From Phoenix dactylifera (lineage: Eukaryota; Streptophyta; Magnoliopsida; Arecales; Arecaceae), in assembly GCF_009389715.1 (NCBI RefSeq), contig NW_024067981.1, positions 124,001-188,000 on the forward strand: a stretch of 64,000 bases of DNA, written 5' to 3'. The notes below the pieces were generated by a model, which was given only the letters and a program-made list of their open reading frames with translations, searched no databases and had not been told where the DNA came from. A program made the translations under genes and the position numbers. Below are positions 1 to 11,820 of the stretch, piece by piece (within the stretch, counting starts at the first letter, position 1; each line of letters begins with the position of its first letter).

Positions 1-3000
1 TGCCAGCATGAGAATCTCAAGACTGCTAGGGACATACTAGCACACCTGCAAGAGTTGTATGGTGAGCAGAGTCGCACAGCTCGTTTTGAAGTGTCCAAGA
101 GGCTCTTCAAGACAAAGATGCGCGAAGGGCAGTCTGTCCATGATCACGGTCTGACCATGATCAAGGACCTTGAGGAGCTTGAGAAGCTCGGGATGAACAT
201 GCACAAGGAATTACAAGTGGATTTGATCCTACAGTCACTTCCTGATTCATTTGGTCAGTTTATAGTAAACTACCACATGAATAAGATTGAATGCACTAAG
301 ACTGAACTGATCAACATGTTGGTAACTGCTGAGGGAGCCTTGAAAAGTTCAAGGGGCAATGTCCTTGCTGCTGAGTTGACTTCTGGTTCCAAGAGAAAGT
401 CTACTTGGAAGAAAAAGAAGCCTGCTAAGAAGCAGAAGAAAGACAAAAAGCCGAAGAAGGAAGTTCAAAAGAAAAAGGCTAATGACAAAGAAAAATGTTT
501 CCACTTTAATGTCGACGGCCACTGGAAGAGAAACTGTCCTTCATACCTCGAGAGCCTGAAGAACAAGAAAGGTGACACACCTTCAGAAGGTATAGACTTG
601 CTCATAATTGAAACTAATCTAACGGTTTCTTCTACTTCTAGTTGGGTTATAGATTCTGGTTCTAGTGCGCATCTATGCACTACCATGCAGGGTCTAAAGA
701 AAAGTAGAAGGCTGGCGGAAGGTGCGGTAACCCTTTGGGTTGGCAACGGGGCAAAAGTTGCTGCTGTGGCTGTGGGCACCTACCATCTGCGACTACCGTC
801 TGGTTTTAGTTTATTACTTAGAGACTGTTATTATGTACCTGTTGCTAGCAGAAATTTGATTTTTGTTTCATGTCTAGCACAGAAAGGTCATGTTTTTACA
901 TTTGACAAACACTGCTGTTCTATTTATTTAAGAAATAAAATAGTCGCACGTGGTTTTATGATTGACAGTCTCTATCATTTACATATGGATGTATCTGTGA
1001 ATGTTACCGAGCAAGAAGTGAGTGCCAAAGGGTCCAAGAGATCCAGAGATGAGATAAACCAAAGATATTTGTGGCACCTCAGACTTGGCCATATTGGAGA
1101 AGATAGGATGAACAAAATGGATAAAGATGGGCTTCTCGGCTCATTGACTTCCGAGTCATATCCAGTTTGCGAGTCCTGTCTTCAAGGAAAAATGGCTAAA
1201 TTGCCCTTTGTAGGACATGGGGAGAGAACCACTGAAATACTTACCCTAGTACATACAGATGTATGTGGCCCATTCGATGTGCTAGCCAGGGGACGTTATT
1301 CGTACTTCATTACCTTTACCGATGATTATTCACGGTATGGGTATGTGTATCTTATGAGACACAAGTCTGAATCTTTTGAAAAGTTCAAAGAGTTCAAGAA
1401 TGAAGTAGAAAAACAAACTGGAAAACCTCTTAAGGCTCTTCGATCAGATCGAGGAGGAGAATACCTTAGTGGGGAATTTCGGGACTATCTCAAGAAAAAT
1501 GGCATAGTCTCACAGTGGACACCTCCGGGTACACCTCAACTCAACGAGGTGTCAGAAAGGAGGAATCGGACCCTATTGGATATGGTCAGGTCCATGATGA
1601 GCTTCACTGATTTACCTATGTTCCTTTGGGGAGATGCCTTACTCACAGCGATTTATTTATTGAATAGAGTTCCCTCTAAATCCGTTCCTACCACACCGTA
1701 TGAGATATGGCATGGTAAGAAACCAAGTCTTGGTCATCTCAAGATTTGGAGATGTCCGGCCCACGTCAAGAGACTACAGGCGGACAAACTAGAGGCTGGG
1801 ACCATAAGTGCTCGTTTTATAGGATATCCTAAAGAGTCATTAGGATACAATTTTTACGTCTCAGAGGATCACAATGTGTTTGTGAGCCGTCATGCCATAT
1901 TCTTGGAAAATCAGTTTATCCTTGATAGAGGCAGTGGGAGGAAAATTGAGCTTGAAGAGAAAGTCTCTGAAAAGCAACGAGTCATGGATCCTATTGAACC
2001 CATTCATACAGAGCCAGTACACGATGTCCCTCGACTACCTCGTAGATCTAGTAGGGTCTCCCATCCTCCCGATAGATACTTAGGTATACTAGAAGAGGAT
2101 ACCGAGGAAATGTTCCTAGTGGGAGATAGGGATCACATACAGGATCCCAAAACCTACAACGAGGCGATATCTGATATCGATTCCGAGAAATGGCTGGAAG
2201 CCATGAAGTCAGAGTTAGACTCCATGCATTCCAACCAAGTCTGGACCTTAGTAGACCCACCAGAAGGTATTGTACCTATTGGATGCAAATGGATCTACAA
2301 AAGGAAAATAGGTTCGGATGGAGAGGTAGAGACCTATAAGGCAAGACTTGTGGCGAAAGGGTATAGTCAGCGCGAAGGCATTGACTATCAGGAGACCTTT
2401 TCACCTGTAGCCATGCTAAAATCCATCCGAACATTGCTTGCCATTGCAGCATTTCATGATTATGAAATCTGGCAGATGGATGTGAAAACTGCATTCCTGA
2501 ATGGACATCTTGATGAAGATATCTATATGGAACAGCCTTTGGGTTTCACTTCCAGTGATGGAGATCACAAGATCTACAAGCTGCAAAGGTCCATCTATGG
2601 ACTAAAGCAAGCATCTCGGAGTTGGAACACTCGTTTCGATGACGCAATCAAAACGTTTGATTTCATCAAAAACGAAGAGGAACCGTGTGTTTACAAAAAG
2701 GTTAGTGAGAGCGCTGTCGTATTTCTCGTACTGTACGTGGACGACATCCTCCTAATAGAGAATGATATTCCCATGCTAACCTCAGTTAAGGTCTGGTTGT
2801 CAAAAGAATTCTCCATGAAAGACCTTGGGGAAGCATCCTATATTTTGGGAATAAAGGTCTATAGAGATAGATCTAAAAGGATGCTTGGCCTTTCACAGAA
2901 GATGTACATAGAGGAGGTGCTGAAGAGGTTCAGCATGGAAAACTCCAAGAGGGGTCTCTTACCCCTAAGGCATGGAATTCATCTCTCCAAGAAGATGTGC

Positions 3001-3717
3001 CCCAACACATCTGAAGAGATTCAACGCATGAGCAAGATACCCTATGCATCGGCAATAGGGAGCCTCATGTATGCCATGCTATGTACACGACCTGATATAG
3101 CCCTTGCTATGAGTGTCACAAGCAGATATCAGTCGAATCCAGGTGAAGAACACTGGACAGCTGTGAAGAATATTCTTAAGTACTTGAGAAGAACTAAAGA
3201 TTTATTCTTGGTCTTTGGAGGATCATCAGAGTTAAAGGTAGAAGGGTACACAGATTCAGACTTCATGACTGATGTCGATGATAGGAAATCAACATCTGGA
3301 TATGTGTTCTTGTGCAATGGTGGTACGGTGAATTGGAAGAGTTCTAAACAACCGATCATTGCTGATTCTACTATGGAAGCTGAATACATCGCCGCCTCTG
3401 AAGCTGCTAAGGAAGGCTTCTGGTTCAAGAAATTCATTGCAGAGTTAGACGTGATGACATCAGATGTCATAACACTCTACTGCGATAATAATGGCGCCAT
3501 AGCTCTTGCTAAGGAGCCAAGGTCTCATCAGAAGTCCAAGCATATAGAGCGGCGCTTCCACCTCATACGCGACTATGTTGAGAAGAAATATGTAGAAGTG
3601 CAGAGAGTAGACTCCGCGGATAACGTGGCAGACCCGTTCACTAAGCAGCTAAGTCAGCAAAAGACTGAAGCCCACCTTGAGAAGATGGGGCTTAGATATA
3701 TGACTGATTGGCTTTAG
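1..3717 (+). CDS. Copia gag-pol polyprotein, 5'-truncated by the window edge
   Basis: One uninterrupted frame runs from base 1 to the TAG at 3715-3717 (about 1238 codons), so the true start is off-window. Order of domains: gag with a Lys-rich tail and zinc knuckle (about 496-537), aspartic protease (DSGSS, codon at 652), GAG-pre-integrase (WHLRLGH), integrase core ([17 protein letters not shown] and a Glu in SERRNR), reverse transcriptase with YVDD at 2734-2745, and RNase H ([21 protein letters not shown]). This protease-IN-RT-RNaseH order is the copia order. Odd: the second Cys of the zinc knuckle is Phe (CFHF instead of CxxC), which should weaken RNA packaging. Otherwise the frame looks intact, which suggests a fairly young copy. 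Confidence 0.93.
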   Translation, partial: CQHENLKTARDILAHLQELYGEQSRTARFEVSKRLFKTKMREGQSVHDHGLTMIKDLEELEKLGMNMHKELQVDLILQSLPDSFGQFIVNYHMNKIECTKTELINMLVTAEGALKSSRGNVLAAELTSGSKRKSTWKKKKPAKKQKKDKKPKKEVQKKKANDKEKCFHFNVDGHWKRNCPSYLESLKNKKGDTPSEGIDLLIIETNLTVSSTSSWVIDSGSSAHLCTTMQGLKKSRRLAEGAVTLWVGNGAKVAAVAVGTYHLRLPSGFSLLLRDCYYVPVASRNLIFVSCLAQKGHVFTFDKHCCSIYLRNKIVARGFMIDSLYHLHMDVSVNVTEQEVSAKGSKRSRDEINQRYLWHLRLGHIGEDRMNKMDKDGLLGSLTSESYPVCESCLQGKMAKLPFVGHGERTTEILTLVHTDVCGPFDVLARGRYSYFITFTDDYSRYGYVYLMRHKSESFEKFKEFKNEVEKQTGKPLKALRSDRGGEYLSGEFRDYLKKNGIVSQWTPPGTPQLNEVSERRNRTLLDMVRSMMSFTDLPMFLWGDALLTAIYLLNRVPSKSVPTTPYEIWHGKKPSLGHLKIWRCPAHVKRLQADKLEAGTISARFIGYPKESLGYNFYVSEDHNVFVSRHAIFLENQFILDRGSGRKIELEEKVSEKQRVMDPIEPIHTEPVHDVPRLPRRSSRVSHPPDRYLGILEEDTEEMFLVGDRDHIQDPKTYNEAISDIDSEKWLEAMKSELDSMHSNQVWTLVDPPEGIVPIGCKWIYKRKIGSDGEVETYKARLVAKGYSQREGIDYQETFSPVAMLKSIRTLLAIAAFHDYEIWQMDVKTAFLNGHLDEDIYMEQPLGFTSSDGDHKIYKLQRSIYGLKQASRSWNTRFDDAIKTFDFIKNEEEPCVYKKVSESAVVFLVLYVDDILLIENDIPMLTSVKVWLSKEFSMKDLGEASYILGIKVYRDRSKRMLGLSQKMYIEEVLKRFSMENSKRGLLPLRHGIHLSKKMCPNTSEEIQRMSKIPYASAIGSLMYAMLCTRPDIALAMSVTSRYQSNPGEEHWTAVKNILKYLRRTKDLFLVFGGSSELKVEGYTDSDFMTDVDDRKSTSGYVFLCNGGTVNWKSSKQPIIADSTMEAEYIAASEAAKEGFWFKKFIAELDVMTSDVITLYCDNNGAIALAKEPRSHQKSKHIERRFHLIRDYVEKKYVEVQRVDSADNVADPFTKQLSQQKTEAHLEKMGLRYMTDWL

Positions 3718-4884
3718 TGCAAGTGGGAGATTGTTAGATGTATGCCCTAGAAGCCAATCTGGCTGACACATTGTTAATTCTAGGGACATAATTTTGTACT
3801 TGACTATTTATTATTGAATAAATAAAAGGCATCTTTTCATTCATATTATTTATGTGTCTATGAATCGTCCAAGAAATTAATAAGATGATGATACATATTC
3901 TCAAGAGTTGAGAATTTGAGCCATGTATCATTGGTGATTAATTTCTAAATGCTCCTGATCAATGGATCATCACGAGGACGGTGATCGATCCGATCAGTGC
4001 ACAGATCACTTTTCTTCTGGATGGACGAGACTTGAGTCCACAGTGTAGGGACACTGAAGTGATAGTGCAGGTGCTTGTTAGAGAACAAGGGTACTGAGCG
4101 TGACCAAGACAAGAAGTCACTTGGATGTCTATCCACTCGTCAGTGACTTGCTTGATGTTGCAGTAGTGTGACTGGTCCTTTGACCTGCGGTGCTTCGGCT
4201 ACTCACAGGGAGGTTATTGTAGTTTGACTGCACACATACATGGTCCCTAGCCATATGGGTCCATGCAGTGTAGATTGGCTGCAGTAAGTTCACTGTAGGA
4301 GTAGGGTATGCACCTATAAGGAATCTATCGACCTTGATAGATAAGGAGAGATCCTATGTGATTTATAAGACTAAGTTCGTAAGACCTCGGCCGGGGCAGT
4401 ATGCATAGTGGAGAAAGAGTTTTCCACTCTCGAACTTAAGTCGAATAAATCTTCACATATGACAGACGATGGGGTTTGACGAGTTGTCCATGACCTCCGT
4501 CCTGTAGGGATCCACGATAGTAGGACTGTATCACATATTAACTGCACCTAGAGGTTCACCATTCTATTCTGCTGGGCAGCCACTACATGCTGCTAGGTGT
4601 CACTGGTAGATGGTGTGACTCATAGGGATTATCTTGATGATCGATAAACCCTAATGAGTTGAGTTGGAATCGTTCCAACCCATTGAAAGGAGTCTTCAAT
4701 GATATTGTGATAGAGATCACAATATATCTCACACCAGTCAGAGTAGAACCTATGGGGTCACACACACTAGAAGTATTGAACGATCTGATGGTTGAATAGT
4801 GATTAGGAATCACAAATAATCAATTCGATTGATATTCAGTTGAAGAAGGAACAAAGGGAAGTAATTAATTGGACTTGAAACAAG

Positions 4885-5350
4885 AGTCCTACTTCGAGTA
4901 GGATTCCTAGAGTCCTAATTGGATTAGGACTGGGAATCCTAGTTGGAGTAGGACTGGGATTCCTACTTGGATTAGGATTCCCACAATCCTACTTAGAATA
5001 GGATTTTGAATTCAATATAAATTCCTACTTAGAATAGGATTCCTAGAAGTCCCAATTGGATTAGGACTTCGGATTCAAATTGAGTCCTAATTGGATTAGG
5101 ACTAAAATTAAATACATCCTAATATGGATTAGGGTTTCTTAAGTCACAATTAATTATTAATCTAATGAATCAATAAGACTCCTAATTGGATTAGGATTGA
5201 AGAGTTCAATTGAGTCAAAATTGATTCAAGTACTAATTGGATTAGGACTTACCTAGATTGGATCCATTGGTTCACCCTTGGGCTAAGCCCTAATAGGATT
5301 AGGGCTTGACCACATTAGGGCAATGCAAACCCTAATGTGGACTAGGGTTT
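4885..5350. repeat. Cluster of about 13 short palindromes inside the LTR
   Basis: The motif AGTCCTAATTGGATTAGGACT and its variants recur about 13 times in some 460 bp. Each is an imperfect inverted repeat with an arm of about 7-9 bp around a 2-4 base centre. Variants include TCCTACTTCGAGTAGGA, TCCTACTTAGAATAGGA and GCCCTAATAGGATTAGGGC. Compensating changes in both arms (TAATT/ATTA, TACTT/AGTA, ...CCC/GGG...) suggest that the palindrome itself has been kept. Confidence 0.8.
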
Positions 5351-5471
5351 ACCAAGAGGGAGGGGCGCAAGCCCCTCCCCTTGATCACTTGGTGCGGCAC
5401 AAGAGAGGGGGCCGGCGCCCCCTCTTTGGAAAGTCATCTAGGGCTCCTACTTTGGCGGAGCCCTTGATGGC

Positions 5472-5478
5472 TATAAAA
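5472..5478 (+). promoter_or_regulatory. TATA box of the Angela-like LTR
   Basis: TATAAAA in a CG-rich context about 600 bp before the LTR end, where a copia LTR promoter is expected. Transcription would begin some 30 bases downstream. Confidence 0.6.
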
Positions 5479-6075
5479 GGGCTTATGAGGCCGGCGCCCT
5501 AGAAGCATTGAAGCCTCTCCCTCTTGTGCCGTGGCCACCCTTTCCCTCTCCTTGTTTCAGCCGCAAGCAAGGGAAGAAGAAGATCCAAGTGTTGGCGGCC
5601 TCCTCCCCTTCCCTTCCTTCATCCAACGCAAGGAAGAAAAGAAGGCTGCGTGGGGATTCTTCTTCATCCTCTTCTTCATCCTTCTTCTTCCTCCTCTCAA
5701 GCATATTCAAGAGTTGAAAGAAAGAGAGGAGATCAGCCATCAAAAGAAGTCTTTGCAAGGGAGCTAGCACCCCGGGAAGACAAGAGATCTTTGATCAGGT
5801 CCTCTGCTTCGTGTGGATACCCGTAGAGGCCGGACGTTTGAACGGCTTCAAACGAACCCTCAACCTAAAACCACGAGCTTCAGTTTGCGGTGATCATCTA
5901 CCCGCACAAGGTGAAGATTTGATCTCCCTAAAGGTTTTAAAAGTATTAATTCTTATCTAACTACGAACGGTCTAGAAACAGCGTTCATGCTATGAACGTC
6001 GATCCCGCTTATGTCGATTCCGCTGCAATCTGATTTTTGTTTTGAAATATCAGCGGCATAGGCGGGTTCCCAACA

Positions 6076-6531
6076 CGCTGGCACAGATCTCCTACATACA
6101 GAACCACATCTTTCCCATTAGTACGCCTCTAGGAAAGAAGGAAGAACACGTTCATGCTTACAGATAGCTCACAAGAAACTCATAAAAATAATTGAAATTA
6201 TGAGGAGAAGTGAATAAGAATAAGAGGAAGAAGAAAAAAAATTTCGTCCCTTTGAAATGATCCCCAGAGCCCTTTATATAGGCTCGTGGGTCATCCAAAA
6301 AAGATAACATGTCAGAAGAAGCAGACGCGGGCCAAAAGAAGCAGAATCTGGCCAAAAGAAGAAAAGAGCTCGTTGACGTGGCCTAATCGCACGAATCGCG
6401 CACGATCGCATGCGGATGCGGGCCAAACGCGGAAGGAACGCACGGGAAGGGAAGAAATCGAGAAAAGAAAAGTAGAGATTAAATGCAGAACGGTTTTCAA
6501 AAAGGTTTAAGATATTTAATTTAATTCAACA
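6076..6531 (-). repeat. 3' LTR of the older copia element, truncated at 6076
   Basis: It aligns with 10624-11090 over its whole length, including the shared TATATAAA (6273-6280) and the terminal TGTTGAATTAAATTAAATAT on the minus strand. The alignment ends exactly where the Angela-like LTR ends, so the truncation is an insertion boundary and not decay. Confidence 0.88.
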
Positions 6532-6899
6532 ATCTCCCATAGAAATTAAATATTTAAATAATTTAAAAATCAAAATAAAGTGCTGAGTCTCTTATATTAT
6601 ATAATAGGTGTAGGTACCTTTCGGTTTGAACATTCACTTAGTGACAATTGATTACCTCTGTGGAGCCAAGGTGGACTATGCCTTGAACCTTGGTCCATGG
6701 CTTAGATTTCATCAACGGCCTACATAATATAGCGTGAACTATGCTCGAAGTGAGTTTGCACCTTACGGCCATGCACATGTATCATCTACATATAGAGATA
6801 AAAATTAGGATATCATCTATATATAGACATAAGATTATAATTTTATTATTCTTCTTTTTATAATATGCACATTCATCTGTGTTATTTATTTTAAATTTA

Positions 6900-9800
6900 T
6901 TAGTTAGAATTATTTCATCAAATTTAAGGTGCCATTATTTGGGGGCTTGTTTTAGACCATAAAGAGTTCTAATCAACCTACATACCTTTTTTTTCTTGAC
7001 CTGGAACAATAAAACCTTTGGATTGGTCCATGTAGATCTCTTCATCTAGGTCTCCATTCAAAAAAACGATTTTAATATCCATTTGATGTATAACCAGCTT
7101 ATGAATAGAATCCAAAGCAACAAAGATCCTAATGGTAGTGATTCTAGCTACAGGGGCATAAACATCAAAAAAGTCAATCCCAGATTTTTCAGTAAAATCT
7201 TTGGCTACTAACCTAGCCTTGTATTTATCTACATTTCATCTGGCCTAAATTTCTTCTAAAGATGTATTTACACCCTATGGATTTACTTCATGGGGGTAGG
7301 TCTATCAATTGCTAAATATGGTTTTGAAATATGGATGGCATTTCATTATCTATTGCTTCTTTCCAAAAGGAAGCATCTAAAGATTCATGGCATCCTTTAA
7401 AGAAGTAGGGGAGTCTTCTATTAGGAATGTATAATAATCTTCTCCAAAGTTCTTTTCAACTCTAATTCTTTTACTTTTTCTAGATTCAGTTTCTTCTTCT
7501 TCCTCTCTAAATCTGGTTCTACTTGAACTAGTGCCTATATTATTATTGGTATTTATTTGATCATTTATCCTTGTTTTACAGAAAAATATACTTTCAAAGT
7601 AAATTGCATCTCTTACTTTCAATATGGTGTTGTTATTAATTTCATTTATTTGAGAGTTAAATACTAAAAATCTATTAGCATTACTCTCAATTGCATATCC
7701 TATAAATATTACATCTACTGTTTTTGGTCCAATTTTTTCAATTATTTTCTAAATTTTTTACTTTAGCTAAGCACCCCCACACTTTTAAGTATTTTAAGTT
7801 AGGTTTTCTATGCTTCCAGATTTCATATGGAGTTTTATCATTATGTTTGAATGAAATTATGTCTAAGATATAAGATGCAGTTACTAATGCCTCCCTCCAA
7901 AGATTTTTTGGTGCACCTGAACTAATTAGCATAGAGTTAAATCCATTAAGGTTCTATTTTTTCTTTCAGCTACTCTATTAGATTAGGGTGAATAAGGAGC
8001 TATCACTTCATAAATTGTTCCATATTCTTCACAGAACTGGATCAGCTCAAATGAGGTAGATTCACCTTTTCTATCAGACCTTAAGGTTTTAATCTTTTTA
8101 TCAAGTTGGTTTTTAGTCTCTGCTTTATAGATTTTGAATTTATTTAAGACTTCATTTTTAGTTTTGATAAGATAAAGGTGACAGTATCTAGAAAAGTCAT
8201 TTATGAAAATTACAAAATATTTGTTTTCACCCCTTGAGGTCCTCCCTGAGTCACATACATCACTATGTATGAGTTCAAGGAGATCAGAATCTCTACTTAC
8301 AGAGTGGAACGGTCTTTTAGGTAATTTTGCCTCTACACATATCTCACATTTGTCATTATTCTTAAGTTTTGATTTTGGGATTAAGTTCAAGTGCATTAAT
8401 CTTTTAATTGAGCCGTAGTTTACATGTCCCAGCCTACCATGCCAGACAACAGGAGAGTCAATATGAAGAACAATAAAATTTTCATTCATAGATGGAATAA
8501 TGACATTGAGTTTGAACAACCCATCACAAAGAAAACCTTTTCCGATGAAAGAGACACCATGGGTTACTACAACTTTATTTGATTCAAAAATAATTCAATA
8601 TCCTTGCTGGACAAGCAAGGATCCACTAACTAGATTTCTACGGATGTTTGGAACGTGGTGCACGCCTTGCAGAGTGAGGATCTTCCCAGATGTAAGTGTC
8701 AGATCCACTTGTCCCACTCCAAGCACGCGTGCCATAGTATTATTACCCATGGTCACAATTCCTCCACATGAGACCTAATAAGATGAAAACCAGGAGCGAT
8801 CAGAACAAACATGTATACTAGCTCCGGTATCAATCCACCAGTCAAGTGCTAAGTGGGTCATCTTAACTTCAGGTATGAAGGAAACAGACCTAATAGCAGT
8901 CCCAGAGGAGTCAGCCCCATAGGTCACCATGTTGGCCTATGCGCTAAAAGTGGCAGGACCCTTACTTCTAGATTAATGAGGAGTAGTGATCTTGTAGAAG
9001 CATTGGTTGGCCATATAGTTGGTCCGACCACAGACAAAACAGGTAAAACAAATTCTCCTTCTTTCTCTTTCTTATGGTTCTGAGAAAAGTTGGGTCTTCT
9101 GTTGTTGGGCTGGAAGGAGATCCTATGGTTGAATGACTTCTTCTTGAAGAACTTGTTGTGGTTGGGACGGAAAGAACGATTCTGATTTTTGGATTTGGGC
9201 TTTGGTTCAACATTGTTGACTTTGGGCAAAAGATTGGAGGAGTGGAATTTTTTCCTAAGGCGATGTTGTTCTTCAATCCTAATAGAATTTAGGACTTGAG
9301 TTAGAGATAGATCACCTTAGGTGTGGCTCAAAGTCTTGGCAAAATCTGACCAAGTAGAGGAAAGTTTGTCTATGATACAAGCAACTTGAAAAGACTCATC
9401 TATATAGGTTCCATTTGCCTGAAGTTGATGAATTAGAGTTTCATATTCATGGATTTGATCATTCATAGTTTTGGAATCAACAAATTTAAACTTGTTAAAA
9501 TCAGAGACCTTGAATCTCTTTACCCTGGCATCATCAGGTCCATATTTATTTTCTAGGGTATCCTAGAGATCTCTGGCACTCTTAGCTACATAATAAATAT
9601 CATAAAGCCTATCAGAAAGGGTACCTAGGATTCTATGAAGACGGTGGTAGTTGGTTTCTTTTGGAGTCTTAGTAAAGAAGGTGGAGGAAGCAGCAGCAGT
9701 TTGGAAAGAGGAAGGAGCAGGATTTGGGTTGCGGCGAGTAGTAGGTCGTGAAGTAGATGGGTTAGACCCATTACTGACTTCAGTAGTACTCTCACCGATG

Positions 9801-9919
9801 GCTAAGATCAAGCCTAGGGTGGTGAGCCAGAACCGCATTTGATTCTGTCACCTCCTAAAGTTTTGACCATCAAACTTTTCAAGTTTAGCACTAAGATTTT
9901 CAGATGTATGAGAAGCCAT
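6900..9919 (-). pseudogene. Degenerate copia gag-pol
   Basis: Gag begins at ATG 9919 (MASHTSENLSAKLEKFDGQ) but has TGA where a Trp is expected, at about 9855. Then come gag fragments, a damaged zinc knuckle near 9000-9050 (CFVC...C, with the His lost), protease WIDTGASIHVC near 8800-8840, GAG-pre-integrase WHGRLGHVNYGSIKR near 8400-8455 and integrase (SDVCDSGRTS, LRSDRKGES, ERKNRTL) to about 7740. The start of reverse transcriptase follows to about 6940 (FLNGDLDEEIYMDQ, then TLYGLKQ). Frames shift many times. Most of the RT palm including YVDD, and all RNase H, are missing between about 6900 and the 3' LTR. Confidence 0.88.
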
Positions 9920-10096
9920 TGATTAGAAGAGAAGAAAGAGATTGATTTGTAGCTTAACACAGTTTTGACACCTATGAAAATGAAAAGGTTTATGACAAAT
10001 TATGGCTTTAGATGATTAGTTGAAAAATCCAAAGAATAACAGCCAGATCAGCTCCAGATCGGTGGTGGTGCACTAGGCTCACTAAGTACCAACCTT

Positions 10097-11090
10097 TGTT
10101 AGGCACGTAGGCCTTTTTGACAAGCTTTTCTTAGACACTGTTATTCAATGGATAATTTCACTAGATATCATTCAATTTCATTCTAAGTGCAATATTAAGC
10201 TTGCTCCTATGAATTAACTAATTTTCGAATTTTCGTTTTAATGGAATCTGAAAATTACTCCATGAGGAGTTCAAATGGAGGTATTAATAAACTTTTTGGA
10301 GGTTAGGCAATCTAATATTTTGCTTGAAAAATTAAGCACTAAAGTGAAGCTAGCAAAAATATATAACAGCTAAAATATAATAATTTGCAATTATGCAACA
10401 AAATGTATAATAAAATCTAGTGCTAATAGTACATAAACTTTCCTAGATTATTAGCCTAGATGCACAAATATAATTGATAAATTAATAATTTAATGTTTCT
10501 AATATTCATAAGCAGTAAATAAGAAGAATAAACTAGAAAATTATTTACTTGACAAGAAGATGGCATGTGGATCGAAGCATGCTGACGCGCTGTCCTAGAA
10601 AAGTTTATGCCCCCCATGCACGGGTCCGCTGGCACAAATCTCTTAGAGATACAACGACCCAGTACATAACCACATCTTCCCCATCTGTGCTCCTCCAGAA
10701 AAGAAAGAAGAGCACGTTCACGCTTGCAGATAAATCAAAAAAAACTCAGAAAAATAATTGAAATTATGAGGAGCAGTGAATAAAAATAAGAGGGAGAAGG
10801 AAAATTTTTTTGTCCCTTTGGAATGATCCCTAGAGCTCTTTATATAGGCTCGTGGGCCACCCAAAAAGATAACGGTCGCATCAAAAGAAGCAAACGCAGG
10901 CTAAAAAAAGCAGAATCTGGCCAAAAGAAGAAAAGAGCCCATTGACGTGGCCTAATCGCACAAACCATGCACGACGCGAATCGGATACGGGAGGAATCGC
11001 GCGGGGAGGAAAGAAATCGAAAAAAAAAAAATAGAGATTAATTGCTGCATGGTTTTCAAAAAAATTTGAAATATTTAATTTAATTCAACA
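10097..11090 (-). repeat. 5' LTR of the older copia element (994 bp)
   Basis: TG...CA bounded. On the plus strand it starts TGTTAGGCACG and ends TTCAACA. It is the complete version of the LTR whose other copy is cut at 6076, and so preserves the pre-insertion (empty) site of the Angela-like element at about 10624-10628 (CGCTG). Confidence 0.85.
10839..10846 (-). promoter_or_regulatory. TATA box in the older copia 5' LTR
   Basis: TATATAAA on the minus strand, followed by a GC-richer leader. The same motif is conserved at 6273-6280 in the other LTR although the LTRs have diverged, consistent with the former element promoter. Confidence 0.55.
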
Positions 11091-11820
11091 TATTGATGCA
11101 TTGAGACGAAAAAGCCAAGCTCCATGAGTCCAACTGATAAATAAAAGTCAGGAAGAGAGAGAGAGCGAGAGAGAGAGAGAGAGGAGGAGGAAAAAAAAGA
11201 GAGGGTACATGCCGCTCTATGCTGACTGTGCTGTCATCCTTTTCCTCTTCGTGCATATTTGTCCTTCAATGTAATGCATGTCATGCGATGCCCCCATAGA
11301 TGAAAACATAGGCAATTTGCATCATGCGATACCGGCTTCTAACCCGAACCTTGGTTACATTACAAAACAACGAAGCATTTTTTTTTCAAAAAAAAAAAAG
11401 GCATGAAGAAGAAGACGACGACGACTAGTAGTTGAGAACTCAGTATAGCCAATCCAATATCAAAAATGGAATAGCAAGTAGTTGAACATCACCAGCCAAT
11501 TCCAGCCAATTACCAAAGAACTACATTTTTTCGGAAATTACTACCGTGCTGCTGTTCATACAATGTCATAAGAAACAGTAATTTATGATCTCCATTGCAG
11601 AAAACTTTTTGTCAATATTCATTGACAAAAGCTTAGATGACAATCAAAAGCTGCTGCTCTGAATTCTAACATAACAACCTTCATCTTCAATAGGAAAAAT
11701 GATCTCCATTACTTATAACACATTTAACTCCAACGAAGTTGCACATAATTCTCATGAATTTCTTAAATTCACTCCATATCTAATGAAAAGTATTCCATAC
11801 GCCTTACAGATGATGGATCC
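11091..11820. other. 3' flank of the mannanase gene
   Basis: The 730 bp between the copia 5' LTR and the mannanase stop. It holds a (GA)n microsatellite at about 11154-11186, an A/T-rich stretch at 11380-11400 and the likely 3' UTR. I see no further gene. Confidence 0.5.
11154..11186. repeat. (GA)n microsatellite
   Basis: About 16 GA units with one interruption (GAGAGCGAGA), then a GGAGGAGG stretch. It lies just beyond the copia insertion, downstream of the mannanase gene. Confidence 0.85.

Larger units (their letters stand above)
1..6075 (+). mobile_element. Angela-like Ty1/copia LTR retrotransposon, 5' part outside the window
   Basis: The visible part holds gag-pol, a polypurine tract (AAGTGGGAGAT, 3721-3731) and a full 3' LTR. 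The LTR begins TGTTAGATGTATGCCCTAGA, which resembles the start I know for Angela/BARE-type copia LTRs, and ends CCCAACA at 6075. The next five bases, CGCTG, are the predicted target duplication. They lie within sequence that matches the intact LTR of the neighbouring copia element at 10624, so this element was inserted into that LTR. The 5' LTR must lie left of base 1. Confidence 0.9.
3732..6075 (+). repeat. 3' LTR of the Angela-like element (2344 bp)
   Basis: It starts TG directly after the polypurine tract and ends CA (CCCAACA) next to the predicted CGCTG target duplication. It contains a dense block of short palindromes (4885-5350), a TATA box at 5472 and a C/T-rich stretch after it. The short open frames at 5508-5826 lie downstream of the TATA box in the LTR and look like chance ORFs. 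Confidence 0.88.
6076..11090 (-). mobile_element. Older Ty1/copia element, decayed, 3' LTR interrupted by the Angela-like insertion
   Basis: On the minus strand the order is 5' LTR (11090-10097), degenerate gag-pol, polypurine tract (ATGGGAGAT, complement of 6532-6540) and 3' LTR (6531 down to 6076, then cut). The two LTRs are clearly related but well diverged, so the insertion is old. The right flank after the 5' LTR is TATTG, the expected target duplication. The partner copy and the missing 0.5 kb of the 3' LTR should lie beyond the Angela-like element, outside the window. A weak primer-binding site (TGGTACTTAGTGAGCC, minus strand) begins just inside the 5' LTR. Confidence 0.88.

Noticed and set aside
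4885-5350. Regularly repeated short palindromes, CRISPR-like at first glance
   Set aside because: Spacing and spacer length are irregular, the units vary, and they lie inside a plant LTR.
5508-5826. Overlapping plus and minus frames with Lys/Ser/Pro-rich products
   Set aside because: They lie downstream of the TATA box within the Angela-like LTR. Low complexity, no domain.
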